Below are positions 10,564-20,700 of a DNA stretch of 64,000 nt, in pieces. How positions within the stretch are numbered: the stretch's first letter is position 1; every line of letters begins with the position of its first letter. The stretch covers positions 4,908,001-4,972,000 of the forward strand of contig NC_084682.1 of NCBI RefSeq assembly GCF_028389875.1, written 5' to 3'. The stretch is from Rhea pennata. Lineage: Eukaryota > Chordata > Aves > Rheiformes > Rheidae. Under the pieces are notes generated by a model. The model made no database searches. It saw only the letters and a program-made list of their open reading frames with translations, and was not told the DNA's origin. The translations under genes were made by a program, and so were the position numbers.

Positions 10564-13249
10564 GTGCGGGCAGGGCCGGGGCCGGCGAGGCAGCTGCCGC
10601 GCGGGGCGCCCCGCGGCCTGCTCCCCCGCGCTCCTTGAGGGAGAGCCGGGCCTGAGCTGCCCCGACCCCCGGGAGAGGCGGGGGGGGGAGGAACCTGCTC
10701 TGGCGTCGCTCGTTTTACACCTTCTGTCCTCCGCAGGGTTTGTTCTGGGGGGCGCGTTCGGCGTGTTCACAGCGGGCATCGACACCAACGTCGGGTTCGA
10801 CCCCAAGGACCCCTACCGCACCCCGACTGCAAAGGAGGTCCTCAAGGACATGGGGCAGCGAGGCATATCCTATGCGAAGAACTTTGCCATTGTGGGCGCC
10901 ATGTTCTCTTGCACCGAGTGTCTGGTAGAGTCTGTGAGTAACGATTTCCTCAGCGTTATAAAGCGTTGTCTTGTATGTAGATCTAAATAAATATGTGTTT
11001 CCCATTAAAGGGAGGGGGGTGCAGACAGGCATAGGCTAAAGTCTGTTCTGCTTCTTGGCCCACAAAGCTTTTCAGCTTTGAGCAGCGACTTCAGAACTGC
11101 TGTTCTCTGTAGTGGAATAAGCACGAGTTCATTGTGCTCCAGGTCCACATGATAATGAAGTGCTTGTCAGTTCAGGGCCTGAATGTATGGGCAAGTAAAC
11201 AATACTGTTGAAACCCCAACTACAATTACTTGTTATTACTTTAAAACATCAGTCTGTGACTTGCAACCTGGTAATTTGAACCTATAAAAATTCCAGATGC
11301 AGAAGGGATCCTTTGATGGAAATTCTTTAGTAACAGGCCTTTTTTCATCCAGCCCCTAAAGCAAAAAATGACTTTGTGCAGCTCATTGGTAAATCTCTCA
11401 GCCATTTACTTAAATAGGAAAACTAGCCTGTTTTAAATTTTAGTGCTGCCTTTTAATTGAAAGGCACAATTATTTCTTAGCTCATCTAGAAGAAAAGTGC
11501 ATTCACTTGCACAATGGAGCAGTACATAGAGATCTTTCTGCACCAGTGAAAAATTAGTATGTTCTAGCTATGGAAATTTGTCTTCATCAGCAGAGTGCAA
11601 CAGCCTGTGCTTGTGCTCAGAAATGAGCTGGCTATGTGGACAGGCTCAGTGTTGCACTTGTTGGATTGTTGTGCCTTTAAAAGTCTCTGAGCTGGCACCA
11701 CTTCACAATGCTGTGTTCTGGGGGCTGTGTCAGATCACCTGAGAATCTTTGCCATAACACTGCATTGCACCATATGGCTATGACTTACCTCTCCTAGTGA
11801 CCTGTTTCTTCCCCTCCTTCCGCCCCCAGAATTCTTAGATTTGAAAGTGCAGGGGGCCATCTGCTGAGAACAGAGGGGAAAACATCTTCAGCTCAGAAGA
11901 AACTAGAAGGACATTTTAATATCTGTTGGCATTAGCATGGATACTGAGTGTTCGTTCCATATTTGCTTTTTGACTCTGATTTTTAATTCCACAGTATCGT
12001 GGAAAGTCGGACTGGAAGAATAGCGTTATTAGTGGCTGCATCACAGGAGGAGCAATCGGCTTCAGAGGTTGGTAGTGCCTGCTGTGAGGGGCTTCTGTGA
12101 TGAGTCCATAATTTGATTAAGTAGCAAGCAGTGTTTTTAAGGCAATGCACAAATCTCTTTGCATGGGATTATGATGATGTGTGAGTGAGTACTCCAAACT
12201 GGCAGAACTGCTATCTCCATCACTTTCCTGTCAGCTTGAAAGATTTGTGTGGGTAGGGAAGGCTGGTTGTACAGGACAGTGAGATATGAGAAAATTTAAC
12301 ACAAGTGACTTGAAAGTTAATCAGAAAATGCTCTTTGCTATCTGCAGTCTTCTATGGTGTTACAGTGAGTGAGCCAAAAATACATAGTGAACAACTCACT
12401 GATGTTTTAGCTTTTGTGCTAACAGAGCTCTGCTTTATATATAGTATTTCATTGTCAGGAACTCTGTTAGCTTCAACAGTGTGCAAAATGCTACCCTCCC
12501 TGCCCTGAGATCAAATCAAACAGGCAATTCTACCTGACTGTACAAAAGCAGGAAACACTGGGATTTTATAGTCCATCAGTCCCTAGTAGGGACCTTGCTG
12601 GCAAGCCTTAAGGGAAAAGACAGCTGGAGAGAATCTGCAAGTAGGAAGAGGGCTGCTCTGCTCATCAGAAAAATTAAACTTCTTTCATCTCTCCTTTAAA
12701 AAACAAACAAATAAAAAAGCTGTCCAAAGAACATAAAAGAAAGAGCTATTTGAAAATCCTATTTGAGCTTGTTACGCTATCCTGGACTTATTCCTCCTAG
12801 AGCTTTTAAAGCAGCAGTTGCTCTTCCTGTCCATCTATTGTCCAGCAACAAAGATGTTTGCAGCGCTCTGATCAGAGTGCATTGAAGTTAGCCAGAAGCA
12901 CTGGAGTTTTCTCTTCTAGCCTTTGGGTGGAGACTGGGAAACACAGAGGCTAATCAATGTGTCGAGCTAGTCGAGCCCTGGGAATGCAAGTCGAGTATGT
13001 GCCAGGTTACCCCCATCCACTTGGGCAGGAGCAATGACAGCTTTCCCTGGTAGAGGACTATGAGGTTTCTGCAGCTGTAAGCTCTTCAAGACAGCAGTGG
13101 AGGCTAGTTACTGGGAGGAAAAAATCTTTCCTATTTTTTTTCTCATTCGTTCTAATCCCTCTTGCATTGCAGCTGGTTTGAAGGCAGGGGTTATCGGATG
13201 TGGTGGATTTGCTGCGTTCTCTGCAGCAATTGATTACTATCTACGGTAA
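10350..13249 (+). CDS. TIMM22: TIMM22, mitochondrial import inner membrane translocase subunit Tim22 (four exons)
   Basis: Coding exons 10350-10563, 10737-10933, 11995-12067 and 13173-13249 join to 561 nt, 186 aa plus TAA (human about 194 aa). Every intron is GT-AG. The product is the pore-forming subunit of the TIM22 complex, which inserts multi-spanning carriers into the inner mitochondrial membrane. Family hallmarks are visible: a hydrophilic N-terminus, a first membrane segment around residues 65-88 (ACVGGFVLGGAFGVFTAG), the conserved VGFDPKDPYRTP loop, YAKNFAIVGAMFSCTECLVES as the second segment, and glycine-rich third and fourth segments ending IDYYLR. Cysteines of ESCAF and FSCTEC are near those reported to form the intramolecular disulfide. 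The start in GTCATGG is the first ATG of the CpG-island exon. The gene is convergent with ABR, as in human. Confidence 0.97.
10737..10933 (+). CDS. TIMM22: TIMM22 coding exon 2
   Basis: Acceptor TCCGCAG|GG, donor TCT|GTGAGT. Encodes GFVLGGAFGVFTAG, the NVGFDPKDPYRTP loop and the helix up to CLVES. Ends in phase 0. Intron 1 is only 173 bp. Confidence 0.97.
11995..12067 (+). CDS. TIMM22: TIMM22 coding exon 3
   Basis: Acceptor TTCCACAG|TAT, donor AGAG|GTTGGT. Encodes YRGKSDWKNSVISGC and the glycine-rich ITGGAIGFR. The donor is somewhat weak (GTTGGT), but the phase and protein match are exact. Confidence 0.93.
13173..13249 (+). CDS. TIMM22: TIMM22 coding exon 4 (terminal)
   Basis: Acceptor CATTGCAG|CT. 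Encodes the last membrane segment, GLKAGVIGCGGFAAF, and the C-terminus IDYYLR followed by TAA at 13247-13249. Confidence 0.96.
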
Positions 13250-13547
13250 CAGCAAGATCCCACAGGGCAAGTTTCCTCTACATCACAGCAGAGGAACCAT
13301 CAGGCGTACCTTTCCACTGCCTTTTGAGTCCTGATCAGTGCAAGCTGGAGGGCACTGGCAGCTCTTCCTGAATGACTAACAATAATCTGGCTCTGAGCCC
13401 TGGCGTGCTGCTTCAGGCGGAGTTGCAGGAATATGCGAGGATGGAGCGAGCCAGACACAGTGAGCAGTATCACCAGTATGGATCAGCTGACTGTCGGTTT
13501 CCAGGAATCAAGCCTGGAGCTTTCTAGATCCTTTGGGTCTGATTTTA

Positions 13548-13553
13548 ATTAAA
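13548..13553 (+). terminator. Candidate TIMM22 polyadenylation signal
   Basis: ATTAAA, the commonest variant of AATAAA, about 300 bases after the stop codon. No canonical AATAAA is evident nearby on this strand. Confidence 0.35.
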
Positions 13554-14741
13554 TCTGTTGCTAGCATCGAAAGAGGCAGGAGGACAGTCTTTGTAAAGAA
13601 ATGCACTGGTTTAGGTTACTGTGTATTTGAACATGCTGCAAGTATTTAACAGTTACCACTTTGCTGCTTGCTACTCTGTTGGGGAGAAGTAAGATCCTGT
13701 GGAGAAATACTTTGTTCCAGGCTTTTCTTAAAATATCAACTGAAGACAAACCGCCATCTGCACAACTTGTCTTATTTCAAGTACAGAGATGAGAGCCAGA
13801 TTTCTTTACTATGTTTTAAATGGAAAAGCAAAAAGGAATTCTTAGCCTTAGAACTGTGTGGTTACTGGCAGATGAACAAAACAGTTTAAGGGGGGAACGG
13901 AAAAGAGGTAGTTGCAGAAGTATAATTCTCTATAGCCACTTGGCTAGCCTGACTTAACCTCGCTGTGGGAGTACAAATAATCTTGCTACTGCTTTAACTG
14001 CTACAGGCTCACACCATTAGTTCCAGCAGCTTGATGGCTAGACTAGAAAGCAGAGTTTTAAGAGTAAATCACTGTTGGACCGATAGAGGCATTCACTTAG
14101 CACACAGACTGTTTCCCATGATGTTTTTGCACCACCCCTGAGTGCCCCAGTGTTACTCTGGGGAAATCAGTCATTTCTGCTGTATTTCTGCAAATCATTG
14201 ATATTGAAGTCAAAACACCTGTTTGTGAGCTCAGGGAACTGCTCCCTTTTTGATCTGCACTCGTGTTAGGTATCTTGCTGTTATAACCAAACGCTAGAAA
14301 CACTGTTGCCAGACCTCAGGGGATGACTTTTAAACTCAGAATTGTTTAGAATAGTTTTAACCTTCCTTAAGCCACTCTACAAAGGCGAATACCTACCATT
14401 GTGTTCTAGAGGCATTGGGATTTCAGATTCAGTGTACTCCTCTATTGAGGGTTCCCTCACCACTTCCCATTCTGCACATCCATGTTTTGACATCCCAGAA
14501 CAGCAACAGCACTTGCCTTACCTTGGAAGAGCAATACAAGCAGAGTAGTTTGGCTGTTAAGGTGGTCAGTTTGGAGACATATTGTTTCCCATGCCCAATT
14601 AGGCAGCACCATGTGATCTATCAGCTGAGGTTTCTCAATTGCCAGCTCTCCTTTGCTGCACCTGTCCAGTATCCTCAGGCCAGAAGCTGTGCAGGTCAGC
14701 TGAATTTGAAGCTTGAGTAATTCTGGACTGATTAAACAAGC

Positions 14742-14785
14742 TAGCTCCAGACAGTCCAGGTTTTAGCTCCAGACAGTCCAGGTTT
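14742..14785 (+). repeat. 22-bp tandem duplication
   Basis: The unit beginning TAGCTCCAGACAGTCCAGG occurs twice in direct tandem (14742-14763 and 14764-14785) without visible mismatch. It is just upstream of the CR1 fragment. Confidence 0.9.
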
Positions 14786-14829
14786 TTGCTCCAGAATGTA
14801 CTGAAGTGCAAGGCTGTAGCCCAAAGCAT

Positions 14830-15152
14830 AAGATCTCAGTACCTGAAGGGAGGGTGTCAAGGGGACAGGGACAAACTCTTTTCAGTTGTCCCGTGTGACA
14901 GGACAAGAGGCAATGGGCAGAAATTGAAGCACAGGAAGTTCTGCCTGAACATGAGGGGGAATTTCTTCCCTGTGAGAGTGACGGAGCGCTGGACCAGGTT
15001 GCCCAGAGAGGTTGTGGAGTCTCCTTGTCTGGAGATACTCAAGGCCTGCCTGGATGCAACCCTGGCTAACATGCTCTAGGTGACCCTGCTGAGCAGGGAG
15101 GTTGGACTAGATGATCTCCAGAGGTTCCTTCCAACCTTACTGATTCTATGAT
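14830..15152 (+). mobile_element. CR1 LINE, 3'-terminal fragment
   Basis: This segment matches the end of chicken-repeat-1 type non-LTR retrotransposons: 'tacctgaagggagg', 'ggacaagaggcaatgg', 'tgcccagagaggttgtggagtc', 'ggttggactagatgatctcc', 'gaggttccttccaacc' and a terminal 'attctatgat'. It is 5'-truncated, as nearly all CR1 copies are. The 3' end with the octamer-type ATTCTATG repeat and no poly(A) is the CR1 hallmark. It supports an avian or close sauropsid origin. The 5' boundary is approximate. Confidence 0.92.
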
Positions 15153-15299
15153 CTCTCTTAAAAGATTACCTGGCACAATGCCTGTGTTTGTACCACTGTC
15201 TCAAAACACATAGCAGAATTTCCATGTCGAGGGAGAAGCTACGATGCTACGGTGTTCAGTTAGTGCAGAGCGCAACACCACAGGGCTCTTTTGTGCAAA

Positions 15300-17687
15300 T
15301 GTTGGGGCTTTGCATTTTTATTAACTTTTTTTCCTCACGTGGTTTACAGCCATTTAAAGTTTATAATCTACAGAAATTGAAACAGAACACAAACAAAAAT
15401 ATATCCTTAACAACTTTTAAAAGTCAAATATTAATTAACAGTTCTATTCTACCTGTAGCTGCAAGAGTCCATCCCCCCTTCTTTCCTTTCTGTAGGGACA
15501 AACAAAAGCCAGTCACTGGGACGGCCGCAGCCTGTTGTGCCAAGGCTGTGTGGACCAGGCCTCCAGCCACTGACGTGCAGGGGGGAAACTGGCTGTAGAG
15601 AGTCTCCATCTGGAACGACACTATCGTGGACAGAGACTTGGATACGTGTAACAAATCAGACACACACAGGGATCCCTTGTGCAGTCAGATCTAAAACTGA
15701 GCCTCCTTACTGGGTCCAGGGCCAAGAAAGACACTCGGTTATTTTCTACAATGCTGTTTCCCTTCTGTTTAGCTGGTAGTCACGAGGAGTGGGGTCTGGA
15801 GTGTGAGCCCTTTAGAAGGGGACCAAAAGGCCTCCCCTCCTTTAGTTGCGTTGCTGGTGCAGGGCTGGCAGGTGCCACCTTTGCTGGGGAGGTGGGCTTG
15901 GGACACACCTGGTGCATCGGTGGAACACGATGGGCTCTACCTGGAACAGTCTGTTAGTCAGATGAGTAAAGGCAACACCACTGCAAGCAGGGATACGCTT
16001 GGCCACTTCTGGTCCATCTCCCTTTGGCACAGGAGAGTGCAGGGCCAAGACAACTGAGGAGGGGGCTTTCCCCACAAGAACACAGACTCGTCTCACAGAG
16101 CGAAAGGATTTGTGTCCCAACAGGTACCAGCACCTACCTGTAAGCATGGGAGGGTGGGGAGATACTGGGAGCCAAGCGCACAGGCAGCCAGAGCAGATCC
16201 CGGTGGCCAGTGCGTGCAAGCTGCTGTACTGCCTTGGGACATGGCTTGACAGCTCCAGCCATCAGCCTTTGGGTCAAGACCTGGCGCTGTAAATTAAAAA
16301 TGGAACTGACCCAGCTGGGCATACCTGACCCAGCAGCGATCGCTTTGTGAGAAAGAGCAAAAGAACCACTTCTGCCTTCAGTGCTGAGGGCCAAGGCAAA
16401 CAGAGCCTCCAAAGGCTTTCCCTCCTCTGGGCCTCCTGAACTGGTGCTCGGGCTGGGTCGCTGGCCAGCTGGAGCACAAATAGCATTTGCCTCTGGCAGC
16501 CTAGCTAGCACTGAGGCAGAGCCGGTTGTTTCCATTTGCCTGGTGCTCAGGGCAACAGGGAACAGCCAAGGAGGGTAAAGAAACTCCCTTTCCGGTGGCC
16601 ACGGCAGGCCACTCCACTGGGTTGCAACAAGAAGCTGCAGCAGGTTTGGTGGCCAGGAGTCTGTAACCCTTTTGGCAGTGCTCAGCTGGAGAGCGGCCTG
16701 TGCAGACAGCTAAGGCAGAGATGCGGACGTACAGAAATGGCGGGGACGCATCCTCTTGCTTGGCAAGAGCAAGGCCTAAACCCCATTCCTTTCCTCACTA
16801 GGGCCTGTTGAAGAAATTTTTAACCTTCGTGGCCTGATGGTCATAGGCTAGAACACAGGTCTGGGGTCAGCCTAGGGCCAGAAGGAGCAGATCCAGCCCT
16901 GCTGGCCTTCCCTTGAGCCTGCTATGGTTCGGGACCAACACAGCACCTCTCATTCCAGCCTTGGAATAGCAGGTTAACCCAAAACGCTGCTCAGGAGACA
17001 AGAAACAGCGAGGGGAAGTAACCACCATGCTACACACGCACAGGCAAAGCACACGCAAGGGCTATAGAGGAACTTGCCTGAAAGCACCCGGAAGAGACGT
17101 GGTGAGGAAGATGCAGTACCCTACTCCTGTGCCCTCACAGTCGTAGGTTTGCTCAGGGCAGAGCAGGGTCCAGGCACAGGGTCCAACATTTGCGCAGGCA
17201 GCAAGCCAAAAGGGAGCTGGCCGTCACTGTCACCAGGGAGCTCCCAGCCTCTGAAGCGAGCCGGTGCTGCACATGCAGGCATGGGGCAGGCGAGCTGGGC
17301 AGAGAAACAGGCACTCGTGGGACGCTGCAGTCTTCGAGCTGGGCAAGACGTGAGGACGCTTGGTTGTAGTTAGAGGGCAGAAAGGAATCCAGGAGAAAAC
17401 GAGCCAAGGGGGAAGCCTGTGTCCACAGCCCTTGTCAGTCACTACCTCTTCGGTTGAACAAATATACATAAAAAACAATTCCTGAACACAAGAAGGGACA
17501 TAAGACAACTACTTTACAGACGGGCACGGCGCCTGGGGCAAGACCAGGCCACTGGTACGAGATTGTACAGGAGCTGCAGGCGGCACCATCCTGGTCCAGG
17601 CTGTTCTCCCTGGGAGGCAGCGATCCAGTCCATGTCCCCCAGCAGGGAGGCTGGGAGTGTTCGCAGCTGGTGCCTCCCCCCTGCAGG
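15300..17687 (-). other. ABR 3' untranslated region
   Basis: From the TAG at 17688 the - strand continues about 2.4 kb to a canonical AATAAA in an AT-rich context (GTTAATAAAAATGCAAAG on the - strand). The distal 150 bases are AU-rich (TTAATTAATATTTG, ATATATTTTTG), as is usual before a cleavage site. Another AU-rich island, possibly conserved, lies at 17455-17515. The length is similar to the human ABR 3' UTR as I recall it. No other reading frame here is credible. Confidence 0.6.
15317..15322 (-). terminator. Candidate ABR polyadenylation signal
   Basis: 'tttatt' on the + strand is AATAAA on the ABR strand. It is the first AATAAA I see after the stop codon and lies in an AT-rich block just before the CR1 fragment. 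Confidence 0.55.
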
Positions 17688-17777
17688 CTACACGTCCGTG
17701 GAGAAGTAAAGTGTGTTGCGCTTCAGCTCAGTGAAGGAGATGGGAGGATGCTGCAGGTAGTAGAGGAGGACCTGGAC
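17688..17777 (-). CDS. ABR: ABR coding exon 23 (terminal)
   Basis: Acceptor CTCCCACAG|GTC. Encodes [15 protein letters not shown] and ends LYFSTDV-TAG (stop at 17688-17690). This is the end of the RhoGAP domain and the ABR-type C-terminal tail. BCR ends LFSTEV instead. Confidence 0.97.
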   Translation of the reverse strand, partial: VQVLLYYLQHPPISFTELKRNTLYFSTDV

Positions 17778-20700
17778 CTGTGGGAGGCGAACGGAGCGTG
17801 TTTGGAAAGAGCTGGAAAGAGGCAGAGCTGCCAGGTCCCAGTTTGTCTCTGCACTGACATTTCCAGCAGAGAAGGATAAATCTACCCAGACAGGCAGGTA
17901 AAACCCTCCTCTCCGGCCTCCCTCCGCTTCCCGTGAGTGTCCGGAGGGCCTGGGCTAGCGCAACCCCAGCGAGACCTGTGAGCCCGCAGCAGTGCTGCGG
18001 CCGCAAGCTCGTGCTCTGCTCTGAGTTGCAGAGTCCCCGCGTTTCCAGGCCTCTGCATGGGGACAGACCTCCACAGCGAGGGCTGTCCGGAGGCAGGGCC
18101 AGCCTCTGCAGCCGCGGCCGCGCACGTTGCTGGCAGCCACAGCGCCGGCATGGGGCTGGCGATGGGCCGGTGAGCAAGTGGGGAGGACAAGGCCACATCG
18201 CAGCGCTGCCCCAAGCTTTGTGTCAGCCGCAGGGGACACTTCCCTCCTCGCCTTGGGACCACGGACACGTGTCAGCGAGCGGCCAGGGCAGGGCAGCGCC
18301 GGCGGGGGCCGCGTCCCAGCACGGCCAGCACACCCTGCACAGCCTTACCTGGGCCATCACGTCATGCGACCAGATGTCAGAGGCCAGGGTGAGGTGTCCT
18401 TTGCTCTCCCCCTCTGAAGGTCTCAGCAATGTTGGCCCAAAGACTGTGGCCAAGTTGTGGAGTGACATTTTATTGATGGGCTCCTTTTCAGCTACCCTGC
18501 AGGATGGGGAGAGAGGGCAAGTGTCAGACCCTAATATTTTTCTCCCAGAGCAATGCAGCCATGGGGCAACCGGGGCGGGGGGACAAGTGCTCCTCTCCCT
18601 TCCGGCTTCCAGCCCCTGCGGGGCAGCTGCTGCTTGCAGCTGCCCTTCACGCCCCCCCTTCCCCCCCCCCCCCCCGCAAAACCAGGGGCAGGGCAGGCAG
18701 CTCTGCCCCCCACCCGGCCTCCGCTGGAGCCGGCCGGGCCTGGCCGCGAGCCCCGGCTGTGATGTGGCAGTGACCAAGCCCTCGCTTGCTGATGTGCTGC
18801 CGAGCCTCCGCCCTCCCCGAGCCCCCGAAGGGTACGGGGAGCTCTGCATCAGCCCGGGCCTCTCGGCACCGACTCCCCCAAGACGCTCCCAGCCCCTCCA
18901 GCCCCGCTGGACCGCAGCCAGCCCTCACCAAGGGAACCGGGGCCACAACATTGCCATGTTAGGAGACAGCTGTGCTCCCCCGGCACAGGCTGCACCGCTG
19001 AGCCCCGGCCAGGGGAGCAGATGTGGGAACTGGCTGTGCCCGGTTCTCAGGATGGAAACTGAACGGATTTTCCTCCTCCACCCCCGGCAGCAATCACTTT
19101 TTCTGTTTGATTTTAGCCAAACCAGAGAAAAACGTTTCATGATGCAAGTAACATGAGCCACGAGCGCCGTTCCCAAACTCGAGGCAAGCTCTCTGGCCAG
19201 GTCCTGCCTGCGGGACCACAGCCCTGTGACAGCCCTGTGCCCTCTGCAGGGTTTGGGGTTCCAGAACTGCCCTTGCCCAGGCTCGGATGGACTCTCCCAG
19301 CTGCAGATGGACCCAGGCTCAGCCAAGGTGAAGCAGGTATGGGAGCACAATTAGGGATACAGCCACTGGGACCACTTGGCAAGCCACATATTGCTGCATT
19401 TGTCCCAGCACCAGCAGCTCCGTGCAGCACGGGGGCATCACCACAGAGCTGGAGAGTTCCCAGGGCTCAGCCACATGCTGCAGGCAAGTTACAGGAATTA
19501 CTGCAGCTTGTTTTGCAGGGGCGTGAGTGGTGGGAAGGGACATGACATTCAGTTTTCCTGCTAAGAGTGACATTGCGCAGCCCCGAACGGACACCTCCTC
19601 CCGCACCGAGGCCAGCCGGTCCCTATGGAGAGCTCATCTGACCAGCTGCACAGCTGGGCTGAGGCGGCCAAGAGCTGCGTCTTGCCCAAGGATGTGCGCT
19701 GCCTGCGGAACAGGCCTGCACGAGCGCCCCTGCTCAGCCGCACTGCGGGCTCCCCGCTGGCACCGTCAGCAGTGGGGCTGCTCTGTGGGGCCTCGCTACG
19801 CAGAACTGCCCCAGGATCCCTCCAGGATCCCACAGGGCCCATGGAGAGGAGCCGCAGGAAGCCCAAGGAGAACATCAACATCAGCCAAAGGGGCTCACAG
19901 TATCTGAGCCCAAACAAACTGCAGCCCACGAGGCCTGGCCACCGCTCCCCACGAACGCACCAGAGCCCAGGGCGATGGGGCTGGGCACACATCTAGTCTG
20001 TACCCAGCCAGCACCAAAGCGCCCCAGAGCAGACTCTGCAGGGCCACACCGCAGCCCCCCAGCATATCCTAGGCCTGGCAGTTCCCCGCCCTCACCCTGG
20101 CTGCCCCACAGCACTGTCCCAGGCCTTGCACCTCTCGGAGGGGCTGGCAAAGGGCCACGCTGCAGCCTACCCAAAGCAGCTGCTGCCGCCGGCGGTGCCG
20201 CCCGCCCGGAGCCCCATGCTGCACCTGCACGGTACCATCTGCTCCGTCAGGGAGCAGCCCGCAGCCACCGCGCAGCCCGCGGGACACAGACAGGGGCTCG
20301 AACTCTGCTCTTTTCCCCAGGCCCACGGAGAGGCAGGGAGAGGGGCCTGTCCTGCACGCATCCCGCCTGTGCTGGGCAGGCCCTGGGAGCCACCGCTTGC
20401 TCTGCTCAGCGGGCCGAGCTGTTACCTTTTCAAGTGCTCCAGCAGGAAGAGGAAAGTGATGAGATTGGGGTCAGGTAGTGAGCGGAGAAGGTGCATCATG
20501 CAGTTCTCCTTGGCAGCAGGATCCGAGAGGGCTGGCGACAAGGAGAGAAAGCTCAGAATGGGTTGCCAAAACCCTACGTCTTGGGTCACTAGAGCACTGA
20601 ACAGGCGCACGCAAGCAGCTGGATGTCGCGGGGCAGGGTGGAATACCAGCAAGTCTCGCACTAGACCCACTGCCAGGAGAGGTCCGAGGGTGCTCCAAGG

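Larger units (their letters stand above)
9550..10750. promoter_or_regulatory. CpG island, TIMM22 promoter, probably bidirectional
   Basis: The sequence changes abruptly from AT-rich to very CpG-rich near 9.4-9.5 kb and stays so through TIMM22 exon 1 and intron 1. There is no TATA box at the expected place, as is usual for housekeeping promoters. ACTACA-type motifs occur at 10169-10181 (with the TCCC part) and near 10233-10240. On the - strand a consensus donor (CAG|GTGAGC) at 9969/9968 suggests a divergent transcript. Limits are estimated by eye. Confidence 0.75.
13250..14829 (+). other. TIMM22 3' UTR and downstream spacer
   Basis: No coding potential recognised. A possible polyadenylation signal, ATTAAA, lies at 13548-13553, about 300 bases after the stop. 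The rest up to the CR1 fragment is unremarkable except for a 22-bp direct duplication near 14742-14785. The true end of the transcript cannot be fixed from sequence alone. Confidence 0.5.

Noticed and set aside
17933-19156. 407-codon + strand frame antisense to ABR exon 22
   Set aside because: Antisense shadow over a confirmed exon and GC-rich introns. No independent support.
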